29,090 nt of DNA from DASPNM01 sp035626515 (GCA_035626515.1 DASPNM010000021.1:1-29090); one strand, 5' to 3'. Numbered from the stretch's first letter, positions 17,221 to 24,801 are shown. Notes: generated by a model from the sequence alone, not told the origin. Numbers and translations are program-made.

Positions 17221-18195
17221 ATGACTCGAAACCGGACTTTTATTTTTTGTCGCATGACTGCCCGAAGCATTTGGGGGTTTTTCATTCCCCTGCTTTTTTT
17301 CGCTTGCGCGAAAAGATCACAGCACGAGCTGGTTTCGGTCACCCGCCTTGCCCACTACCCTTCCGCATCGGCGTTGGAATTCGCTGATAAAAAACTCTAC
17401 GTGATCGGCGATGACGCCACCCGGCTGCTGGTGATGGACACAAGTTTCAATGTGGTGGATTCAATCGCGCTGTACCCGCACTCCGCTTCGCGAATTCCGA
17501 AGGAAACAAAGGCCGACCTGGAGGCCGCCGCATTCATCGAACTGAAAAAGCGTCGCCTGTTGCTCCTGCTCGGCTCGGGGTCCGCCGGACCGCGGGAATC
17601 CGGGTGGCTGATCGATCCCGTGTCACTTAAAAAAGACAGCATTTCGCTTTCGCGGTTTTACGCGCGGCTCCGCGAAGAAGGATTGCGGGAAGTGAACATA
17701 GAGGGATGCGCTCCCATCCCCGGCTTTCTTTTCCTTATCAACCGGGGACACAAAGCGTACCCGACGAATTATCTCATTAAGACAAAAAACCCCTTCTGGT
17801 CCGATAACAACAACGTGGCCATTGACCTGATCCGAATCGGAATCAACACCGACACGGCTTCCTTTCGTGGGGTGTCGGGCATGGACTATGCTCCGGTTTC
17901 GGACCGGTTAATCCTGACAGTATCCACCGAGGACACCCGAAGTGTGTACGAGGATGGCGCCATCGGAAAGAGTTATCTCTGGATTGTGAAGTTTATCTCA
18001 TCAAAGCGCGACTGGCTCGCCATCAATCCCGACCAGGTAATTGACCTGGAAGAAATTGACGGCATTTTTCGGGGACAGAAGCTGGAGTCGGTGGCAGTGG
18101 TGCAGGAAACGAAGGAACACCTGTTGCTGGCTTTGGCTGCCGACAACGACGATGGCAGCAGTACCCTTTTCAACCTGCGCATCCGGAAAGAGTGA
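17221..18195 (+). CDS. Predicted lipoprotein of unknown function, beta-propeller-like
   Basis: A 324-residue protein, 3 bp after the caspase-family stop and so probably co-expressed. The N-terminus is a lipoprotein signal, IPLLFFAC|AKRS (C29 from ATG 17221, or C18 if the ATG at 17254 is used; the latter gives a more normal signal length). The body alternates short beta-rich units (KKLYVIGDDATRLLVMDTSFNVVDSI, DLEAAAFIELKKRRLLLLLG, GFLFLINRG, SGMDYAPVSDRLILTVSTED, KLESVAVVQETKEHLLLALA), reminiscent of the phytase-like or SdiA-regulated propellers, in which such units read 'expected versus recorded' strands around a disc. I do not recognise a catalytic motif and assign no reaction. The stop abuts the convergent bshC stop directly. 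Confidence 0.75.
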   Translation: MTRNRTFIFCRMTARSIWGFFIPLLFFACAKRSQHELVSVTRLAHYPSASALEFADKKLYVIGDDATRLLVMDTSFNVVDSIALYPHSASRIPKETKADLEAAAFIELKKRRLLLLLGSGSAGPRESGWLIDPVSLKKDSISLSRFYARLREEGLREVNIEGCAPIPGFLFLINRGHKAYPTNYLIKTKNPFWSDNNNVAIDLIRIGINTDTASFRGVSGMDYAPVSDRLILTVSTEDTRSVYEDGAIGKSYLWIVKFISSKRDWLAINPDQVIDLEEIDGIFRGQKLESVAVVQETKEHLLLALAADNDDGSSTLFNLRIRKE

Positions 18196-19797
18196 TCATT
18201 TTTCGCGAAGCAACACAAACTCCTGTTCGAGTGCCGGCGAGTGGCGGTATATCTCGCGGATGAAATCCGCTCCCCATTGACCGTAATAATGAACCAGGCT
18301 ACGGGTGCGCTCCTGCAGATTTCCACCCGGAAAGAAATGCTCGCGTATCTTTTGCAGCTGGCGCTGCTGATCTGAAAATTTTCGTTTGCCTGCACGAAGC
18401 ATTTTTTTTTCCAGCTCCTGCAACCGGTGCAAAGTCTGCACTTTCAGCGCATCCACATGACGTTCGAGTGTTACGTCCACCTCAGCCGCCTGCTTTTTCA
18501 GCGATTCGTACAATTTTTCGGTTTCGGAAAGCCCGCCATTCAGCTGCACAGGCTTCACATTGTGGCGGTTCACGAGCCGTTTCATCAATTCCTCCTCCGG
18601 AAGAAAAACCTCTTCGGGGGAAAAACCCAGCTTCGTAAAGCGCCCGGCCCACTCGCGCTCCAATACCTGGAAAGAATTGCGCAGCAACAGCACCGGAAAA
18701 GAGATATTGTAGTGGTCAAACAGGTCTTTCAGCTGCAGCCAGTAGCAAAGCTCACTGCCGCCGCCGACAAAGGCCACATTAGGAAGTATCGCTTCCTGAT
18801 AAAGTCCACGCAAGACGACATTTGGACTGAACCGCTCCGGGTGATCGTGCAACTCGGTCATCAGTTCCTGCTCGGAAAATTCGATTTCGGTATTCACGAC
18901 TTTCCAGCGGTCGTTGCCCTTCTCAATTCGCTCCCTGATCCCGTCTTTTAAATAAAACAGGTTGATCTCCCGGGGATGCACCTGCGCCCGGTAATGGAGC
19001 GACTCCAGCTGTTGCGCCGTTTTTTCAACGATGGCAGCCGATGCCCGGTGGAGCAGTTCGTCCGCAAAAACCGGTTGCATGAGTTTCTTTAATTCCGCGT
19101 TGTCCGGAAGCAGGACCAGCAACCCGTACTCACCGAATAGCTCGTTGAGAAATTCAAGCGTGGCCTGCTGGATCGTATTCCCTGTCCGGTAACACTTCCG
19201 AATCGTATTGACTATTTCAGCTCCCCCGGGAAAGACGCCAATTCTTCCTGCCAGCCGGTCCGCCATATCGGCGAAGCCGGCGTCGATCTGCATCCTGCCA
19301 ACTGCGCCTTTCTGATTCGTCACCCATTCGAACCTGTCGCCATCTACATACACATGATTAAGCTCCTGCAAATCGGCATCTTCGCTGCCCATGTAAAAAA
19401 ACGGCACAAAGCGGCTATCGGGAAAACATTCATTCAGGTGTGCGGCCAGGCGAACGGTGTGCAAGATCTTGTATGCGCAAAACAGCGGTCCGGTAAAAAT
19501 ATTGCTCTGATGTGCAGTTGTTACTGTAAAGCAGTTCGGGGATGAAAGCATTTGAATATTCTCGCTAACCTGCTTTGAAACCGGAAGACCCGAATACCCC
19601 GATTTCAAAGTTGCAACGAGCAACTCCCGATTCACCGTGCGTTCCCGTCGCGATTCAATCTTTGCACGGAGTCCGCTGAGGGTTGGTGGTTGCGATATAA
19701 AAGACCTCAACGCGGATGAATTGTCCACATAATCGAGGACCAGCCTGCTGAATGCGGCGGTTTGGCGATAAGGCAGACGGGTCGCGATGAATTCCAT
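18196..19797 (-). CDS. bshC: Putative cysteine ligase BshC (bacillithiol synthesis)
   Basis: A 533-residue BshC, thought to add cysteine to glucosaminyl-malate as the last step of bacillithiol synthesis. Visible family features are TTAHQSNIFTGPLFCAYKI (nucleotide/Rossmann region), FFYMGSEDADLQELNHVYVDG, VAFVGGGSELCYWLQLKDLF, the fold's central segment, and a C-terminal coiled coil (about residues 430-500, KLYESLKKQAAEVDVTLERH and onward). I chose ATG 19797 (MEFIATRLPY), the family N-terminus, rather than an upstream in-frame start at 19851. BshA and BshB are not in the window. It is the last gene of the minus-strand cluster, 81 bp after the FAD enzyme; that gap holds a near-match promoter, so it may be independent. 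Confidence 0.92.
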   Translation of the reverse strand: MEFIATRLPYRQTAAFSRLVLDYVDNSSALRSFISQPPTLSGLRAKIESRRERTVNRELLVATLKSGYSGLPVSKQVSENIQMLSSPNCFTVTTAHQSNIFTGPLFCAYKILHTVRLAAHLNECFPDSRFVPFFYMGSEDADLQELNHVYVDGDRFEWVTNQKGAVGRMQIDAGFADMADRLAGRIGVFPGGAEIVNTIRKCYRTGNTIQQATLEFLNELFGEYGLLVLLPDNAELKKLMQPVFADELLHRASAAIVEKTAQQLESLHYRAQVHPREINLFYLKDGIRERIEKGNDRWKVVNTEIEFSEQELMTELHDHPERFSPNVVLRGLYQEAILPNVAFVGGGSELCYWLQLKDLFDHYNISFPVLLLRNSFQVLEREWAGRFTKLGFSPEEVFLPEEELMKRLVNRHNVKPVQLNGGLSETEKLYESLKKQAAEVDVTLERHVDALKVQTLHRLQELEKKMLRAGKRKFSDQQRQLQKIREHFFPGGNLQERTRSLVHYYGQWGADFIREIYRHSPALEQEFVLLREK

Positions 19798-19819
19798 GTT
19801 GCGGGTAACGCTGAAGCTG

Positions 19820-19843
19820 TAAAAGTAAGAACTAGCCTGCCAA
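19820..19843 (-). promoter_or_regulatory. Possible weak promoter for bshC
   Basis: The minus strand reads TACTTTTA (19827-19820), one mismatch from TAnnTTTG, with TTGG (19843-19840) starting 16 bp before it. It lies 22 bp upstream of the bshC ATG. The mismatch and short spacing make this tentative. Confidence 0.3.
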
Positions 19844-19878
19844 CCGTGCAAGAACGGGCACGTGAAACAAATCCCAAA

Positions 19879-21141
19879 TCAGCGCATAAATCGTTCGGGG
19901 TCGAAAGCGCTCACCGGGATTGACGTTTCTTTTTCTCCAATCAACTCGCCAAGCAGCTTGCCGGTGGCGGCGGCCGCGCTGAGGCCCAGCATGGCATGAC
20001 CGCCTGCGAAATAAAGATTGCTGTAGCGGCCGGTTTTTCCGATGCAGGGCATTCCGTCCGGGGTGACCGGGCGGTAACCAAACCACGCTTTCGCAGGGTC
20101 CGGCGGTTGAATATCAAGGTCGGGATAGTACTCCTTTACCGCGTCATAAATCGCGCGAACGCGGCGCGGCAGGATCCGGTTGTCATGTCCGCTCAACTCC
20201 ATAGTTCCGCCGATTCGCAGCCATTTTCCAATGGGTGTGGTCGCGGTTCTTCTCTCAACAAGGATAGAGGGATATTTGGTATTCCTTTCGAGGCCGTCGT
20301 AAACCACACTGTATCCCTTCCCCGGCTGAAGAGGAAGCCGGATGCCCGCGAGCTTCGCGGTCTTGCCCATCCACGATCCGTTCGCAAGTACCAGCAGCTG
20401 CACGGGGATTTCCCCCTTATCAGTTTGAATGGCGCGGATTCCTCCATTTTCAGTTGAAAATGAGTGAACCCCTGTGTTGAGCCAAAAGCGTACACCGTTG
20501 TCGCGCAGCCAGGAATAAATTGTGCGCATGAACTGCGCAGAATCAACATGGCAGTCGTCGAGGTACAGCACCCCACCCGCCACATGCACGCGCACGTCCG
20601 GTTCATACTCCTGTACGGTCTGGGCATCACAGATCAGCGTGCGCAGCCCCAGCTTTTCCGCCTGGTCGGCAAGCTTCTTCTCATGCTCGCCCGTCTTAGG
20701 ATCCCTATAGAGCATCCAGCATCCCTTTTCGATCATAGTGAAGGAGCCCGGAAGCGCATCTTTTAATTCGTTCATCAGCTCGCGGCTCAGGCGCAGCAAC
20801 TGGTAAAGGTGCGGCACGTTGCGTGCTACTGTGCGGCTATTAGCATTTTTCCAAAAACGCAGTCCCCAGTCGATCAGTTCTCGGTTGAAGCGTGGCCGAA
20901 TGTAAAACGGTGAACGGGAGCTCAGCATCCACCTGAGGCCCTGCGAAACAATTCCGGGCGAAGCAAGTGGAATAAAATGGCTGGGAGAAACATAGCCCAT
21001 GTTGCCGAAAGAACAGCCATCGCTCAGGTCGCCGCGCTCGATCACCGTCACTTCAAAACCTTCTTTCCTGAGATAATACGAGCAGCACAGGCCGATTACT
21101 CCTCCGCCAATAATAGTTACGTCCATGTTTGATTGGGACAT
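19879..21141 (-). CDS. FAD-dependent D-amino-acid dehydrogenase (DadA-like), probable D-hydroxyproline dehydrogenase
   Basis: A 420-residue DadA/glycine-oxidase-type flavoenzyme. The N-terminal FAD dinucleotide motif is VTIIGGGVIGLCCSYYLRKEG (GxGxxG) followed by the ribose-binding acid in VIERGD. LANGSWMGKTAKLAGIRLPL, PGKGYSVVY and GYRPVTPDGMPCIGKT then GGHAMLGLSAAAATGKLL are the conserved C-terminal FAD segments of the family. Such enzymes oxidise D-amino acids to imino acids. Placement 18 bp downstream of a 4-hydroxyproline epimerase suggests that its substrate is cis-4-hydroxy-D-proline; this is context inference. The ATG at 21141 or a second at 21126 (MDVTIIGGG) could be the start. A dehydratase/deaminase for the next step of that pathway is missing here. 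Confidence 0.85.
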   Translation of the reverse strand: MSQSNMDVTIIGGGVIGLCCSYYLRKEGFEVTVIERGDLSDGCSFGNMGYVSPSHFIPLASPGIVSQGLRWMLSSRSPFYIRPRFNRELIDWGLRFWKNANSRTVARNVPHLYQLLRLSRELMNELKDALPGSFTMIEKGCWMLYRDPKTGEHEKKLADQAEKLGLRTLICDAQTVQEYEPDVRVHVAGGVLYLDDCHVDSAQFMRTIYSWLRDNGVRFWLNTGVHSFSTENGGIRAIQTDKGEIPVQLLVLANGSWMGKTAKLAGIRLPLQPGKGYSVVYDGLERNTKYPSILVERRTATTPIGKWLRIGGTMELSGHDNRILPRRVRAIYDAVKEYYPDLDIQPPDPAKAWFGYRPVTPDGMPCIGKTGRYSNLYFAGGHAMLGLSAAAATGKLLGELIGEKETSIPVSAFDPERFMR

Positions 21142-21159
21142 TAAGCAGTTGCCGTTAAT

Positions 21160-22164
21160 TCAGATCACCTGGAAACCCTGCGCGAAGGGATCGTCGTCGG
21201 TGTCGATCCAGATCCGGTTGCGACCGTAGATCTTCGCCCAGCCTTCAATCGACGGACGAATGGCTTTTTTCTCAAAAACTTCCAGCTCCTCCTCGATGCG
21301 GCCGACAAATTTAGTTCCGATAATGCTTTCGTGCACGAAAGTCTCTCCCTGCCTTAATTTTCCCCGTGAATGCCATTGCGCCATGCGGGCAGACGTGCCG
21401 GTGCCACAGGGGGAGCGGTCGATCGCTTTTTCTCCATAGACTACTGCATTGCGTGCCGTCGATTCGGGGTCGAGCACCGCACCGCTCCAAAGCACGTGAG
21501 AGCAACCGGAAATGTTGGCATCCCCGGGGTGCACGAACGAGTATCTTTCATTCAAAGCCTTTCGCAGATCCCGGGCCATCGTAATGAGCTGCCCGGCGGG
21601 AAAATATTCGATCCCCGGAAAACGCTCCTGCACATCCACGATCGCGTAAAAATTCCCACCATAGGCCACGTCCACTTCAATCTCACCCAAACCGGGACAG
21701 TCTACCACCAGGTTTGCGGAGTGCAGAAAAGAAGGAACATTCGTGAATCGAACCCAACGCACGCCTCCATTGTTTTCCTGATACCGAACCACCACCAGGC
21801 CGGCGGGTGTTTCTATGCGCAGTGTCCCCGGCATTGCGGGTTCGAGCAGCCTTTCCTGGATGGCAATAGTGACGGTGCCGATCAGCCCGTGTCCACACAT
21901 CGGCAGGCAGCCGCTGGTTTCGATGAACAAGACCGCGATGTCGTTGGCAGGATCGTCCGGCGGATAAAGGATGCTGCCGCTCATAAGGTCGTGTCCTCTT
22001 GGCTCGAACATCAGGCCGGTGCGGATCCAGTCGAATTCGCGAAGAAAATGCAGTCTTTTTTCGCTCATGTTCGCTCCCTGCAGTTGTGGAGCACCCGCAC
22101 GCACAAGCCGCACCGGGTTGCCACAGGTGTGCGCGTCTATGCAGTCAAATTCGTAGCGGGGCAT
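21160..22164 (-). CDS. 4-hydroxyproline 2-epimerase (proline racemase family)
   Basis: A 334-residue proline-racemase-fold enzyme. The two catalytic cysteines are both present, C90 in LPMCGHGLIGT and C253 in DRSPCGTGTSA; dehydratases of the fold replace the first by Ser or the second by Thr, so this is an epimerase. IDAHTCGNPVRLV at the N-terminus and GGNFYAIVDVQE are typical of the hydroxyproline 2-epimerase branch, which interconverts trans-4-hydroxy-L-proline and cis-4-hydroxy-D-proline. It acts in the cytoplasm. Next gene downstream is a FAD D-amino-acid dehydrogenase (18 bp), matching the second step. It starts 41 bp after the aldehyde dehydrogenase stop on the same strand. A proline racemase or other D-amino-acid epimerase is possible but less likely from the context. 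Confidence 0.88.
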   Translation of the reverse strand: MPRYEFDCIDAHTCGNPVRLVRAGAPQLQGANMSEKRLHFLREFDWIRTGLMFEPRGHDLMSGSILYPPDDPANDIAVLFIETSGCLPMCGHGLIGTVTIAIQERLLEPAMPGTLRIETPAGLVVVRYQENNGGVRWVRFTNVPSFLHSANLVVDCPGLGEIEVDVAYGGNFYAIVDVQERFPGIEYFPAGQLITMARDLRKALNERYSFVHPGDANISGCSHVLWSGAVLDPESTARNAVVYGEKAIDRSPCGTGTSARMAQWHSRGKLRQGETFVHESIIGTKFVGRIEEELEVFEKKAIRPSIEGWAKIYGRNRIWIDTDDDPFAQGFQVI

Positions 22165-22205
22165 TACCGGATGTTATCTTAAAAATCTTTTTACGGATCA
22201 GGTTT

Positions 22206-23657
22206 TCAAAGTTCGACGCAAACGTTTTTGCTCTCGCTAAAAAAACGGAGCGCCTCCCACCCGCCTTCCCGTCCCACACCGCTTTCCTTCATTCCCCCGA
22301 ATGGAGTGCGCAGATCACGCAGCAACCAGCAGTTCACCCAGATGATCCCGCTTTCAAGCCGGGCTGCAATTCTGTTGGCACGGGAAATATCCTGCGTCCA
22401 TATCGTAGCCGCCAAACCGTAACGGGTCGCATTCGCAAGTGCGACCGCTTCGTCGTCGCCACGGAACGGCTGCAACGTCACCACCGGTCCAAAGATTTCT
22501 TCCTGATTCGTGCTGCAGTCACAGCCCAGTCCTTCGATCACCGTCGGCTCGATGAAATACCCGTTCGCGCAGCGGCCCGTGAGTTGCACGGCATTTCCAC
22601 CGGTAAGAACTCTGCCTCCTTCCGCGCGGGCGGTTTCGATGCAGGCCATTACTTTTTCAAAATGAGCCCTGCTCGCGATCGCACCCTGCCCGATGTTTTC
22701 CGTGAGGGGATCTCCCACCTTAAGTTCGCGCACCCAGGCGACGAACTCATCGCGGAATTTTTCGTAAATCGTTTCCTCAACCAGGATGCGGGAACCGCAA
22801 AGGCAGATCTGTCCCTGGTTGGAAAAAGAAGAAAGCATGGTAGTACGCATCATTTTTTCCCAATTGCAATCGGAAAAGATGAGGTTCGGATTTTTTCCTC
22901 CCAGTTCGAGGGACAATTTCTTAAACATAGGACCGGCCAGTGAGGCGATCCGGCTGCCCGCCCGCGTACTGCCCGTAAAGGATATGGCCCTGACGCCGGG
23001 ATGTTTGACTATCTCTTCCCCGCAGCCGGGACCGGTGCCGTGCACGATGTTGAGCACGCCTGCCGGCAGCCCGGCATCCCTGCAGATCTTAGAAAGAAGA
23101 AAAGCGGTTACCGGCGTGATTTCAGAAGGCTTGCCGATCACGCAATTTCCCGCGGCAAGCGCCGGCGCGATCTTCCACGTAAACAGATAGAGCGGGAGAT
23201 TCCAGGGAGAAATGCAGCCGACCACTCCCAGCGGTTGACGCAGGGTGTAGTTTACCGCACGCAACCCCATCTGGTGGCTTTCACTTGCAAAATGCATGAT
23301 GCCTGTGGCGAAAAAGCGGAAATTCGCCGACGCGCGTGGTATGTCCACATTGCGGCTCAATCCGAGCGGCTTTCCGTTGTCGGTGGTTTCAGCAAGGGCG
23401 AGCTCCTCCAGCTGCGCGTCGATCAGATCCGCGATGCGGTTCAGAATCCGAAAACGTTGATCCGCCGTGCTGTTGCTCCATTCAGGGAAAGCCTTGCGGG
23501 CTGCATGTACTGCAGCTTCCACGTCCCGGGAACCCGAATCAGGCACCTGGCAAAAAACTTCTCCCGTCGCCGGGTTGACGTTCTCCAAAAACTTCCCCGA
23601 AAGCGGACCGACCAGGTTGCCGCCGATGTAATTCTCCAGGTGATAAGGTATGTTCAT
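22206..23657 (-). CDS. Aldehyde dehydrogenase, probable 2-aminomuconate 6-semialdehyde dehydrogenase
   Basis: A 483-residue ALDH-superfamily enzyme. GVVGCISPWNLPLYLF (N153) is the substrate/cofactor segment; SFTGSTRAGSRIA is the NAD region; general base E251 is in LSLELGGKNPN; the nucleophile C285 is in NQGQICLCGSR. The C-terminal IIWVNCWLLRDLRTPFGGMK followed by SGVGREGG is characteristic of the ALDH8/hydroxymuconic-semialdehyde group. With HAO and ACMSD encoded nearby, oxidation of 2-aminomuconate semialdehyde to 2-aminomuconate is the best assignment. Because it precedes hydroxyproline genes, alpha-ketoglutarate-semialdehyde dehydrogenase was considered, but the length and C-terminal motif do not favour it. 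A 10-bp repeat array lies 29 bp upstream of its ATG. Confidence 0.85.
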   Translation of the reverse strand: MNIPYHLENYIGGNLVGPLSGKFLENVNPATGEVFCQVPDSGSRDVEAAVHAARKAFPEWSNSTADQRFRILNRIADLIDAQLEELALAETTDNGKPLGLSRNVDIPRASANFRFFATGIMHFASESHQMGLRAVNYTLRQPLGVVGCISPWNLPLYLFTWKIAPALAAGNCVIGKPSEITPVTAFLLSKICRDAGLPAGVLNIVHGTGPGCGEEIVKHPGVRAISFTGSTRAGSRIASLAGPMFKKLSLELGGKNPNLIFSDCNWEKMMRTTMLSSFSNQGQICLCGSRILVEETIYEKFRDEFVAWVRELKVGDPLTENIGQGAIASRAHFEKVMACIETARAEGGRVLTGGNAVQLTGRCANGYFIEPTVIEGLGCDCSTNQEEIFGPVVTLQPFRGDDEAVALANATRYGLAATIWTQDISRANRIAARLESGIIWVNCWLLRDLRTPFGGMKESGVGREGGWEALRFFSESKNVCVEL

Positions 23658-23685
23658 GAGTGGGGAGGTCGTTGGTTTTCGGAAA

Positions 23686-23744
23686 TGGTTGAATGTGGTT
23701 GAATGTGGTTGAATATGGTTGAATGTTGTTGAATGTCGTTGATG
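23686..23744. repeat. Tandem 10-bp repeat, consensus TGGTTGAATG, about 6 units
   Basis: Units start at 23686, 23696, 23706, 23716, 23726 and 23736. The first four differ by at most one base; the fifth is TTGTTGAATG and the sixth is a degenerate, shortened TCGTTGATG. The array lies in the presumed 5' leader of the aldehyde dehydrogenase gene. Confidence 0.85.
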
Positions 23745-23775
23745 TGGGCGGCTGTTCGGGGGTTGGGAGTCGGAG

Positions 23776-23829
23776 TGCCGGCGCTTGCGGCCGGCATCCC
23801 GACAATTCGCTCCTCGAATTCGTCGGGAT
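23776..23829. repeat. Two adjacent inverted repeats (hairpins)
   Basis: Hairpin 1: TGCCGGC (23776-23782), 7-nt loop, GCCGGCA (23790-23796). Hairpin 2: ATCCCGACAATTCG (23796-23809), 5-nt loop, then the complementary arm 23815-23829 with a single bulged base (14-bp stem). Neither is followed by a T-run on either strand, so a standard intrinsic terminator is not clear. Confidence 0.7.
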
Positions 23830-23864
23830 TCGGAGTCGAATTACATCTCACACCTCACATCTCG

Positions 23865-23888
23865 TGCTTCGACAAGCTCAGCATGACA
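23865..23888. repeat. REP-like element (TGCTTCGACAAGCTCAGCATGACA type)
   Basis: The sequence contains CTTCGACAAGCTCAGCATGA, a word I recognise as a recurring intergenic repeat in many Bacteroidota and other bacterial genomes, with a short internal palindrome (GCTT...AAGC). Only one copy is present in this window. Recognition is from memory and has not been checked by search. Confidence 0.55.
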
Positions 23889-23893
23889 GTATG

Positions 23894-23935
23894 GACTACC
23901 GACTACCGACTATCGACTATCGACTATCGACTAAT
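23894..23935. repeat. Tandem 7-bp repeat GACTAYC, six units
   Basis: Units start at 23894, 23901, 23908, 23915, 23922 and 23929, reading GACTACC twice, GACTATC three times, then GACTAAT. The array is 35 bp beyond the SDR stop on the minus strand. A similar heptamer on the opposite strand (GTCGGTA) appears at 28248. Confidence 0.88.
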
Positions 23936-23970
23936 CCCACCCCGCACCTCGCACCACGAACCCCGTCCCG

Positions 23971-24756
23971 CTAAATCGCCCCCGTCCTCCCTCCATCCAC
24001 CGGAATACTGGTGCCGTTCACGTAAGACGCAGCAGGCGAAGCAAGAAAGGCAGCCATGGCAGCTATTTCGGAGGGCTCACCGAATCGCTTCACCGGCACT
24101 TCTTCCATCATGTTCTTTTCCACCACGTCCACCATCACATTTCCCCGGCGCGCTGTCGCCTCCATGAGCTGCGCCAGCCGTTGTGTACGGGTGAATCCCG
24201 GAAGCACATTATTCACCGTAATTCCAAACTTGGCCAGCTCGATCGAAAGCGTTTTTGCCCACGATGCCACCGACGCACGGATGCTGTTCGATACCCCCAG
24301 ATTCTTCAGCGGGATCCGCACCGAAGTAGAGATCACGTTGATGATACGGCCGTAATTGGCCGCCTTCATCGACGGTACCACCGCCTTTACCAAAATATGG
24401 TTGCAGACGAGATGCTGATTGAATGCGGCGAGAAAAGCCTCTTCGGTAGCCTCGATAACAGGGCCCGGTGGAGGGCCGCCGGTATTATTTATCAAAATAT
24501 GGACGGGAGTTCGGGCAACGTGTTGGCTGATCTTTGCGGCCACTTCTTCGGGGCGGCTGAAATCCGCAACCAGGTACTGATGTTCCTGCCGCAGCGAAGT
24601 GTCCAACTCATGCATCACGGAACGAAGTGCTTCTTCATTCCGTGCCATCAGCGTGCAGTTCGCTCCCAGCAAGGCGAGCTCTTCGGCGATCGCCAGCCCG
24701 ATGCCCTGGCTGCTTCCGCAAACCACGGCGTTCCTGCCTTCCAGGGAAAGATTCAT
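23971..24756 (-). CDS. Divergent short-chain dehydrogenase/reductase (SDR) fold protein lacking the catalytic Tyr and Lys
   Basis: A 261-residue SDR-fold protein. The N-terminal nucleotide motif CGSSQGIG (13-20) replaces TGxxxGxG acceptably; ILINNTGGPPPG is in the NNAG position; the catalytic Ser region is NVISTSV. The usual YxxxK is replaced: by spacing, Tyr is S156 and Lys is R160 in GVSNSIRASVASWAKTL. Activity as a normal oxidoreductase is therefore doubtful; SDR proteins with NNTGG and a non-tyrosine site form a known subgroup. C-terminal PVKRFGEPSEIAAMAAFL and SYVNGTSIPVDGG match the family. ATG 24756 gives the family N-terminus; an in-frame TTG at 24774 lies in the promoter. It is divergent from HAO, so probably regulated with the 3-hydroxyanthranilate genes. 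Confidence 0.82.
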   Translation of the reverse strand: MNLSLEGRNAVVCGSSQGIGLAIAEELALLGANCTLMARNEEALRSVMHELDTSLRQEHQYLVADFSRPEEVAAKISQHVARTPVHILINNTGGPPPGPVIEATEEAFLAAFNQHLVCNHILVKAVVPSMKAANYGRIINVISTSVRIPLKNLGVSNSIRASVASWAKTLSIELAKFGITVNNVLPGFTRTQRLAQLMEATARRGNVMVDVVEKNMMEEVPVKRFGEPSEIAAMAAFLASPAASYVNGTSIPVDGGRTGAI

Positions 24757-24771
24757 AAGACGAATGAGAGC

Positions 24772-24779
24772 CAAACCTA
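24772..24779 (-). promoter_or_regulatory. Bacteroidota -7 promoter element for the SDR gene
   Basis: The minus strand reads TAGGTTTG, an exact TAnnTTTG match ending 15 bp upstream of the ATG at 24756. It would also start transcription of the genes downstream on this strand if they are co-transcribed. Confidence 0.5.
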
Positions 24780-24793
24780 ATCAAAAAATATCG

Positions 24794-24801
24794 TAATTTT
24801 T
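24794..24801 (+). promoter_or_regulatory. Weak -7-like element for the HAO gene
   Basis: TAATTTTT is one base from TAnnTTTG and lies 38 bp upstream of the HAO ATG in the 83-bp divergent gap. There is no -33 TTG at the expected distance. Confidence 0.28.

Larger units (their letters stand above)
23658..23970. other. 313-bp intergenic region between SDR and aldehyde dehydrogenase genes
   Basis: No gene is seen here. Going up the plus strand it holds a 10-bp tandem array (23686-23744), two adjacent hairpin-forming inverted repeats (23776-23796 and 23796-23829), a REP-like palindromic sequence (23865-23888), and a 7-bp tandem array (23894-23935), with C-rich sequence beyond to the SDR stop. No TAnnTTTG is evident on the minus strand before the aldehyde dehydrogenase start, so I cannot tell whether that gene has its own promoter. 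Confidence 0.8.

Noticed and set aside
21999..22943. 314-codon open frame on the plus strand opposite the aldehyde dehydrogenase
   Set aside because: It covers parts of two well-defined minus-strand genes with intact catalytic residues and has no domain of its own.
22206..23657. Aldehyde dehydrogenase considered as alpha-ketoglutarate-semialdehyde dehydrogenase of hydroxyproline breakdown
   Set aside because: Its length (483) and the CWLLRDLRTPFGGMK region fit the hydroxymuconic/aminomuconic semialdehyde group better; the possibility is not fully excluded.
23776..23829. Hairpins considered as intrinsic terminators of the SDR unit
   Set aside because: No T-run follows on the minus strand, so I list them as inverted repeats only.
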